Of a DNA stretch of 64,000 nucleotides, positions 58,643 through 64,000 are shown one piece after another. The notes below the pieces were generated by a model. It was not told the DNA's origin. It did no database searches and saw only the letters and a program-made list of their open reading frames with translations. Source of the stretch: Prolixibacteraceae bacterium (GTDB taxonomy: Bacteria; Bacteroidota; Bacteroidia; Bacteroidales; Prolixibacteraceae); assembly GCA_028282705.1 (NCBI GenBank), contig JANQHI010000053.1, positions 1-64,000 of the forward strand. Reading direction: 5' to 3'. The position numbers were made by a program, and so were the translations under genes. The first letter of the stretch is position 1; the number at the start of each line of letters is the position of its first letter.

Positions 58643-59014
58643 TCAGTATTTCCTGACAACCATTGCAATGCCAATGGCTATTAAAACCACAGGCAAAAGG
58701 ATGGAAATTGTTAACCCAGGTATAAAAAACAACCTTGGCAACAGGAACACCCCGCCAATTATTAATAAAACCAGTCCTGATTTTCTGTTTCCTGCCATGA
58801 GGATTAACCCAATGATAATTAAAATGGTAGGCCAGCTAAAAATTATATGCCCCCAATTTGTAAAAATCATTTTGAAAGGATGAAATAGGTTTTCAAGAAA
58901 AACCCTTGGAAAAGTAAAATGTACACCTAACTGTCCTAGTAACCAAAAAACGCCAACTACTATTAAAATAATGGCCAATACACTTCTTGAATTATCTTTT
59001 GATCCTCTGTGCAT
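58643..59014 (-). CDS. DUF5668 small membrane protein
   Basis: A 123-aa protein from the ATG at 59014; the longer open frame to 59182 runs through the glnS terminator and looks non-coding. It has several helices with the repeated LIIVVGVFWLLGQLG and LLIIGGVFLLPRLF pattern of DUF5668. It shares the pattern with the LiaF-like protein downstream on the minus strand. Function is unknown. Confidence 0.7.
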   Translation of the reverse strand: MHRGSKDNSRSVLAIILIVVGVFWLLGQLGVHFTFPRVFLENLFHPFKMIFTNWGHIIFSWPTILIIIGLILMAGNRKSGLVLLIIGGVFLLPRLFFIPGLTISILLPVVLIAIGIAMVVRKY

Positions 59015-59040
59015 ACTTTTAGGTTTTTGTGTTCGCCAAT

Positions 59041-59048
59041 CAAATGTA
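59041..59048 (-). promoter_or_regulatory. -7 box upstream of the DUF5668 gene
   Basis: TACATTTG on the minus strand, exact consensus, 26 nt before the ATG at 59014. A TTG lies 15 nt upstream of it (59066-59064), the same short spacing as the box before the LiaF-like gene. Confidence 0.4.
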
Positions 59049-59123
59049 TGACAAGTATTAAAACAATGCCCCCTGGATTCGGCTAAACAGGGTACAGAGT
59101 CGGTAAAAATGTTTATAATGCAA

Positions 59124-59145
59124 AAAAGCGGAAATTTCCGCTTTT
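59124..59145 (-). terminator. Terminator of glnS
   Basis: Perfect self-complementary 22-bp stretch around GCGGAAATTTCCGC with A and T runs on each side; the A run to the left gives the U tract on the minus strand. It lies 8 bases past the glnS stop. Confidence 0.9.
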
Positions 59146-59153
59146 CATAAATA

Positions 59154-60854
59154 TCATTTGTTTTTTTGTTTTTGCCATGCATCCCTTAATGGAACAGTCC
59201 TGTTAAAAACCATATTTCCTCCTGTTGTATCAGGGTCAATATTAAAATACCCCAGCCTTTCAAACTGGAAAAGGGAAAATGGCACTGCTCCTTTTACAAA
59301 TGGTTCAAGATAACATTCATCCAATATTTTTAAAGAATCCTTGTTCATAAATTCTTTAAAATCAATATCCTTATGCCCCTGAGGGTCTTCATCATTAAAA
59401 AGCCTGTCATACAACCTGACCTCTGATTTTATGGCATGCTTTGCTGAAACCCAGTGAAGGGTTGCCTTTACTTTGCGCCCATCAGGTGAATTCCCTCCTT
59501 TTGATGCTGGGTCACAAGTACAATGCAACTCTGTTATTTGCCCATTTTCATCCTTAACCACATCATTACAGGTTACAAAATAGGCATACCTTAAACGCAC
59601 TTCCCTGCCAGGTGCCAACCTGAAAAATTTGCGTGGTGGATCTTCCATAAAATCATCATGCTCAATGTACAGCACTTTTGAAAAAGGTACTTTCCTTTTC
59701 CCCATTGACTCATCTTCAGGGTTATTAACTGCTTCCAGTTCTTCCTCCTGGTTTTCAGGGTAATTGGTTATGACCACTTTTAATGGGTTTAACACACCCA
59801 TAACCCTTTGGGCAGTTTTATTTAGGTGTTCCCTTATGCTGTGTTCAAGCAATGAGACATCAATCATCCCATCTACTTTGGTAATCCCTATCTTTTCAGC
59901 AAAGTTCCTGATTGATTCAGGTGTGTAACCCCTCCTTCTCAAACCAGAAATAGTGGGCATCCTTGGGTCATCCCAACCATTCACATGGCCATCTTTTACC
60001 AGCTCAAGCAACTTTCGTTTACTCATTACAGTATAGCTAAGGTTTAGCCTGGCAAATTCAATCTGGCGTGGGCGGTAATCTGCCTCTTGTAGTTGGCCAA
60101 TAAACCAGTCATATAATGGGCGGTGGACTTCAAATTCCAGGGTGCAAATAGAATGGGTAATGCCCTCCCAGTAATCACTCTGCCCATGGGCAAAATCATA
60201 CATTGGGTAAATACACCATTTATCACCTGTCCTGTGGTGGTATGCCTTCATGATCCTGTATATGATGGGGTCACGCATGTGCATATTAGGTGAAGCCATA
60301 TCAATTTTTGCCCTTAGCACATAAGCTCCCTCATTAAATTCCCCATTCTTCATGCGCTGGAAAAGATCCAGGTTTTCATCAACACTGCTATTCCTGAATG
60401 GGCTCTCAGTGCCTGGCCTTGTTGGGGTACCCTTCTGGCTGCTAATGGTTCCAGCATCCTGGCCATCAACATAGGCTTTCCCTTTTTTTATTAATTGGAT
60501 GGCAAACTCATACAGCTTATCAAAATAATCTGAGGCATAATAAAGCCTGTCTTCCCAATCAAACCCCAACCAATGAACATCCTCTTTAATAGATTCAACA
60601 TATTCTGTTTCTTCTTTTGAGGGATTTGTATCATCAAAACGCAAGTTGGTTTTCCCACCATATTTTTCTGCTGTCCCAAAATTCAGGCATATTGACTTGG
60701 CATGCCCAATATGTAAATACCCATTGGGTTCAGGAGGAAACCTGGTGTGCACCCTCTTGTTGTTTTTGCCTTCTGCTAAATCCTGTTCTATTTGCAGGTC
60801 AATAAAGTTCTTTTTAATGGGAGTGCCTGCTTCACTTAAATTCTTTTCGCTCAT
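59154..60854 (-). CDS. glnS: Glutaminyl-tRNA synthetase
   Basis: Charges tRNA-Gln. The 566 aa is full length; the HIGH motif is in [15 protein letters not shown] near residues 42-56, and the KMSKS-like motif is in [11 protein letters not shown]. The anticodon-binding domain follows with [15 protein letters not shown]. Direct Gln-tRNA synthesis shows the organism does not rely only on the amidotransferase route for this tRNA. It has its own terminator. Confidence 0.97.
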   Translation of the reverse strand: MSEKNLSEAGTPIKKNFIDLQIEQDLAEGKNNKRVHTRFPPEPNGYLHIGHAKSICLNFGTAEKYGGKTNLRFDDTNPSKEETEYVESIKEDVHWLGFDWEDRLYYASDYFDKLYEFAIQLIKKGKAYVDGQDAGTISSQKGTPTRPGTESPFRNSSVDENLDLFQRMKNGEFNEGAYVLRAKIDMASPNMHMRDPIIYRIMKAYHHRTGDKWCIYPMYDFAHGQSDYWEGITHSICTLEFEVHRPLYDWFIGQLQEADYRPRQIEFARLNLSYTVMSKRKLLELVKDGHVNGWDDPRMPTISGLRRRGYTPESIRNFAEKIGITKVDGMIDVSLLEHSIREHLNKTAQRVMGVLNPLKVVITNYPENQEEELEAVNNPEDESMGKRKVPFSKVLYIEHDDFMEDPPRKFFRLAPGREVRLRYAYFVTCNDVVKDENGQITELHCTCDPASKGGNSPDGRKVKATLHWVSAKHAIKSEVRLYDRLFNDEDPQGHKDIDFKEFMNKDSLKILDECYLEPFVKGAVPFSLFQFERLGYFNIDPDTTGGNMVFNRTVPLRDAWQKQKNK

Positions 60855-60882
60855 AAATATCCAAAACCATTGTAATAAAATA

Positions 60883-60890
60883 CAAATGTA
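60883..60890 (-). promoter_or_regulatory. -7 box of glnS
   Basis: TACATTTG on the minus strand, exact consensus, 28 nt before the glnS start. No matching TTG was found. Confidence 0.4.
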
Positions 60891-61012
60891 AAAAATGATT
60901 TGGGCGAATAGTAACGTCCTGCATGATAAATGTTTTATCTGCAGATATTTTTTTTATCAAACAGAAAAAAATACTTTTGAGATTCAGTTAATTATTTGAT
61001 TAAAATAAAGGA

Positions 61013-61363
61013 ATGGGATTAATTGAAATTGAGGGTATGGAGTTTTATGCCTTTCATGGGCATTATGAAGCAGAAAGAGTTGTAGGCAATAAATTCCTGG
61101 TAAATATTTCATTGGAAACTGATTTAAAAAAAGCTGCCAGTTCTGATAAGCTGGAAGATGCTTTAAACTATCAGGCTATTTACGAGCTGGTTTCAGAAGA
61201 AATGGTTATAAAATCATTCTTGCTGGAAAACCTGGCTAACAGGATAATTGAAAAGCTTTATGAACAATTCCCTCAAATTAAGAAAGCTACTTTGAAAGTT
61301 TCAAAATTGAATCCCCCAATGGGTGGGCAGATTGAAAAAGTAAGTGTAACATTAACCAAATAG
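61013..61363 (+). CDS. folB: Dihydroneopterin aldolase
   Basis: Converts dihydroneopterin to hydroxymethyl-dihydropterin in folate synthesis. The 116 aa is normal. Motifs are IEIEGMEFYAFHGHYEAERVVG at the start, LNYQAIYELV and LENLANRI, and the C-terminal SKLNPPMGGQIEKVSVTL. A good AAAGGA ribosome site precedes the ATG. It is divergent from glnS. Confidence 0.93.
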   Translation: MGLIEIEGMEFYAFHGHYEAERVVGNKFLVNISLETDLKKAASSDKLEDALNYQAIYELVSEEMVIKSFLLENLANRIIEKLYEQFPQIKKATLKVSKLNPPMGGQIEKVSVTLTK

Positions 61364-61451
61364 TACTATTTTCAATTAATTTTAACCCTTGGGGTTACAA
61401 AAACATAAAACAAATTGTGTTTTGAAATTTAAAAGCCATTATTTTTATAGG

Positions 61452-62504
61452 ATGAACACCTTTTCAAATATACCTGTTACGCTATTTTTTTTATTGATTA
61501 CTTTACTTCCTGTTCATATAGTTGGGCAAGAAAACCAAGTTGATAATCCTACCACACAAGAATTAGCAGAGGGGCAACCTCAAAATGATAATACCCAAAG
61601 TAGCCAGGCTAACATTGAAAAATCATTGGATGAGCATAACCAGTCCATTATAAGGCTTCAGAAAAACCTGATCTATTTTACTGTTGTGTTGTTACTACTG
61701 ATCTCTATTTTTGCCATACTGGTGTATAAAGGTTTCAGGACCAATAAAAAATTGGTTTCTGAACTCAGGCTTTCCAATAAAATGATTGAAGAAAAAAACC
61801 AGAGCCTTGAAAAGCTGGTAGCTGTTAAAGACAAAATATTCTCCATTATTTCACACGACCTGAAAACGCCCATAGTTTCACTGAACAACTCATTGGAAGT
61901 GATGAAAAATGAAGCTGTGAAAAAGGAGCTAAAGAAAAAGGCACTGGAATCATCAAAACAACAGCTGGATAATACTATACACCTTTTGAACAACTTGCTT
62001 GACTGGGCAAAAAACCAGATGGATGTAATTAAATCACAAAATGAAATGGTGAACATTTGTGATTCTATCCATCAAAACCTGAAACTTATTGAACAGGCTG
62101 CTAAAGAAAAAGAAATTTCATTGTCTGTAAAATGCGATAAAGGGCTGGCTGTAATTGCAGATAATGAATTGATAAACCTTGTGTTAAGAAACCTGTTGAC
62201 AAATGCTGTAAAATTTACCCCCAGGAATGGGCAGATAAAAGTTGCTGCAACTTCAATAAATGGTAGCATAAAGATTTCTGTAACTGACTCAGGCATTGGG
62301 ATCAGCATACCTGACCAGGAAAAGATACTTAGCACAGATAAATTCCTGAAAAAATATGGGACTGATTTTGAAACAGGAAGTGGGATTGGGTTAAAGCTTT
62401 GCCTTGATTATATTAAATATATGAATGGGGAACTTACCATTGAAAGTGAACCTGAGAAAGGCAGTACATTTTCATTTACCATCCCATCAGGAAATAAGGC
62501 TTAA
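61452..62504 (+). CDS. Orphan histidine kinase with a very short sensor region
   Basis: A 350-aa kinase from the ATG at 61452 (an earlier ATG at 61389 lacks a signal). A signal peptide (1-27), only about 40 periplasmic residues rich in Gln/Asn, then a membrane helix (about 73-95), a coiled coil, the HisKA box SIISHDLKTPIVS and an ATPase domain with NLVLRNLLTNAVKFTP, SGIGISIPDQEK and GSGIGLKLCLD. Related kinases often carry TPR repeats in place of this short region, so the sensor may be reduced. No response regulator is adjacent. Confidence 0.85.
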   Translation: MNTFSNIPVTLFFLLITLLPVHIVGQENQVDNPTTQELAEGQPQNDNTQSSQANIEKSLDEHNQSIIRLQKNLIYFTVVLLLLISIFAILVYKGFRTNKKLVSELRLSNKMIEEKNQSLEKLVAVKDKIFSIISHDLKTPIVSLNNSLEVMKNEAVKKELKKKALESSKQQLDNTIHLLNNLLDWAKNQMDVIKSQNEMVNICDSIHQNLKLIEQAAKEKEISLSVKCDKGLAVIADNELINLVLRNLLTNAVKFTPRNGQIKVAATSINGSIKISVTDSGIGISIPDQEKILSTDKFLKKYGTDFETGSGIGLKLCLDYIKYMNGELTIESEPEKGSTFSFTIPSGNKA

Positions 62505-62822
62505 ATATATTTTTTAGTATTGTTTGATTAATATAACAGAATCTTCATTTCATTTCGCTCGAGATGACAACAAGTTAGGCTGTTTAGGAGCTTTATGAAC
62601 CTGTCATTCCGAAGCGGAGCGAGAAATCTGTTAATTGTTTGTCAAACACCAGTGATATTTCTTGAATATTAAGCCAATATAAAAATTTTCATATTCATAC
62701 CCATCACATTAACCACAACCCATTAATTAACAATGCATTGGTGATAAAATGCCCTATAACATTAAACTTTTCAACCGTTTTCTTCCTATATTCGAAAACA
62801 AAAGCCTATAAAATAACTAGCA
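62505..62822. other. Intergenic with an inverted repeat element
   Basis: About 300 bases with no supported gene. It contains the repeat at 62535-62632 and a possible -7 box TATATTCG at 62787-62794 (one mismatch) ahead of the small frame that follows. Confidence 0.35.
62535..62632. repeat. Inverted intergenic repeat
   Basis: A left arm running from AACAGA to GAGATGACAA (62535-62570) resembles the reverse complement of a right arm from CTGTCATTCC to GAGAAATCTGTT (about 62601-62632). It looks like one unit of a family of repeats that sit between genes in related genomes, from general knowledge rather than a search. Confidence 0.5.
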
Positions 62823-62993
62823 ATGTCAATACAACTGCATAATTTAAATGAAGGAGGCTCCTGTGGGAGGAAAGAAAATTCACGAAAATGTACCCTGCAT
62901 GAAGGTAAAAACCCTAAAGTTATTTCCAAAGATTGGCTTTCTCAAAGAAACCATTCATATGGAAATTCTAACTGGCAAAAATTACGTGGATAA
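62823..62993 (+). CDS. Possible 56-aa small protein
   Basis: An ATG at 62823 opens 56 codons to TAA at 62991-62993. The product is basic and hydrophilic with no membrane segment, with a Trp-containing C-terminus (SKDWLSQRNHSY and NSNWQKLRG). A -7-like box is present upstream. It ends 3 bases before the stop of the convergent DUF418 gene. It matches no family I know, so it may be chance or a gene fragment. Confidence 0.3.
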   Translation: MSIQLHNLNEGGSCGRKENSRKCTLHEGKNPKVISKDWLSQRNHSYGNSNWQKLRG

Positions 62994-62996
62994 AGC

Positions 62997-64000
62997 TTAC
63001 ACTTGCCTTTTTATTGGTTGAAACCTCCAGTAGGTTAATGAGCGCCATAACCATTCAAATGGACCATACTTAAAATATTTCAACCAAATGGGTGATGCTA
63101 CCATCTGCAAAACCCAAATGGCCAGTACAATTAGGATTTGCCCTGTGCGCTCTATTCTACCATATAACCCAAATCCATGCCCATAAAATAAGAATGTGCA
63201 AATAATGGTTTGCAATAAGTAGTTTGTAAAAGCCATTTGCCCCACAGCTTTTAAGCTTTTAATAAGCCACCCATTAAAAAAGGCTTTTATCAAAAGCATT
63301 ATCACAGCTATATAAAACATAGCCAACCCAATGCTCCCCCAGTAATTATATTGAGACCCTATGAAAAAGGAATACTCCACTGCAAAATTTGCCTGCTGGT
63401 TTTTTTGCAAACCAAAAAGGATCAATACCAGCCCCAGCACCAACCCAATGGCAGCCATCCTAAAATAGAATGCTTTGGAATGTTGTGCTGAAAAAACCTT
63501 CCATTTATAAAGTGCCATACCTACCAACATAAGCCCCAGGCTGCGCCAACCAATAAATGTAAAAAACACAAAAGTTTGCATCATAATTGACTCTTCTGCC
63601 CTGGCAGGCAATTGGTTAACCCAGCTCCCCCTGAATATTTCCAGTTCATGCTGGACTGCTTCAGCAGGAGGCATCCAATCATTCTTAAATTCTACAATAG
63701 ATTCCTCTGGCCACATGGGCATGCTATACCCAAACATCAGGTATATCAGTGAAGCTATTGCCAGGAACACAAACCCAATCACCAGCAAACTACCAGGCTT
63801 TTTCTTTCTGAACAACACAACCAATAAGCCACATATGGCATAAGCCACCAAAATATCACCCTGCCACAACAAATAGGCATGAGCCAACCCAATAACCAAT
63901 AACCAGAACATCCTTCTGTAATGCACTCCAAGCCCTTTAATCCCTTTGCTATTTAGCCTGTCAGAGAAAAGTACTACACCAGCCCCAAACAGCATGGAAA
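62997..64000 (-). CDS. DUF418 membrane protein (truncated by the window edge)
   Basis: At least 332 aa of a multi-pass protein whose N-terminus lies beyond 64000: the frame is open to the edge, and family members usually have helices before the FSMLFGAGVVLFSDR motif that begins here. The C-terminal half has the DUF418 domain (AFTNYLLQTIICTFLFYGHGFGLYG, PIWLKYFKYGPFEWLWRSLTY). At least seven helices are seen. DUF418 proteins are inner-membrane proteins related to acyltransferase-like folds, function unknown. Confidence 0.85.
   Translation of the reverse strand, partial: SMLFGAGVVLFSDRLNSKGIKGLGVHYRRMFWLLVIGLAHAYLLWQGDILVAYAICGLLVVLFRKKKPGSLLVIGFVFLAIASLIYLMFGYSMPMWPEESIVEFKNDWMPPAEAVQHELEIFRGSWVNQLPARAEESIMMQTFVFFTFIGWRSLGLMLVGMALYKWKVFSAQHSKAFYFRMAAIGLVLGLVLILFGLQKNQQANFAVEYSFFIGSQYNYWGSIGLAMFYIAVIMLLIKAFFNGWLIKSLKAVGQMAFTNYLLQTIICTFLFYGHGFGLYGRIERTGQILIVLAIWVLQMVASPIWLKYFKYGPFEWLWRSLTYWRFQPIKRQV

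Noticed and set aside
59015..59182. Longer N-terminus for the DUF5668 protein
   Set aside because: It would run across the glnS terminator and lose its membrane-protein start; the ATG at 59014 with a -7 box 26 nt upstream is better.
61381..61397. Hairpin TAACCC-TTG-GGGTTA as a terminator of folB
   Set aside because: Only 6 bp with a 3-nt loop and no T run after it; too weak to call.

Overview
The window looks like chromosome from a member of the Bacteroidota, probably a marine or soil Cytophagales-type bacterium; the genus cannot be placed from sequence alone. The evidence is several proteins with type IX secretion (T9SS) C-terminal tails, TonB receptors with carboxypeptidase-like N-terminal domains, LytS/LytTR two-component pairs, an M56/BlaI pair, Kdo synthesis, and promoters that fit the Bacteroidota pattern TTG-N18-21-TAnnTTTG rather than -35/-10. 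The DNA is AT-rich and strongly depleted of CpG. No rRNA, tRNA, CRISPR array, phage module or intact insertion sequence was seen. Most of the window is ordinary core chromosome, with accessory patches at about 8.9-12.1, 36-45 and 52-56 kb.

Layout, left to right. (1) 0.2-8 kb, minus strand: glutamate dehydrogenase 1, groEL-groES, a small outer-membrane beta-barrel protein, then an operon read from a sigma-54-type activator through lptE and a repeat-like protein to secG, an envelope-biogenesis and protein-quality cluster. (2) 8-14.5 kb, plus strand: kdsB, a mini-protein that is little more than a T9SS sorting tail, a large secreted phospholipase D-like protein with its own T9SS tail, a YpsA/MoCo-like protein and lepA. 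(3) 14.6-20.9 kb: an OmpR-type two-component system, then purN divergent from acpP-fabF-rnc and a LAB_N membrane protein. (4) 20.9-30 kb: a MotA/TolQ-like protein, a LytS/LytTR pair, a cation efflux pump, a YitT protein overlapping an M23 peptidase, and leuS followed by a 57-aa membrane mini-protein and an OB-fold lipoprotein. (5) 30-42 kb: glutamate dehydrogenase 2, two TonB receptors, small enzymes, and a lipoprotein-anchored [2Fe-2S] ferredoxin paired with a secreted protein with a Cys-rich tail. (6) 42-52 kb: an AAA_14/DUF4143 ATPase, a GH30 galactanase-like lipoprotein, a BlaI regulator with an M56 metallopeptidase carrying several ExbD-like repeats, and a giant VPS10/BNR-repeat secreted protein. 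(7) 52-64 kb: a DUF4412 protein, a coupled OMP + T9SS protein pair, a LytS/LytTR + LiaF-like envelope-stress cluster, glnS, folB, an orphan histidine kinase and a DUF418 membrane protein that runs off the right edge.

The common theme is the cell envelope: LPS assembly (kdsB, lptE), secretion (secG and T9SS cargo), peptidoglycan processing (M23), nutrient uptake (TonB receptors) and five histidine kinases or kinase-regulator pairs watching the surface. The most unusual items are the M56-ExbD fusion with a clear three-site BlaI operator array placed across its promoter, the exported ferredoxin pair, the stand-alone T9SS tail protein, a 50-bp intergenic repeat present in two inverted copies about 28 kb apart, and the marked CpG depletion.
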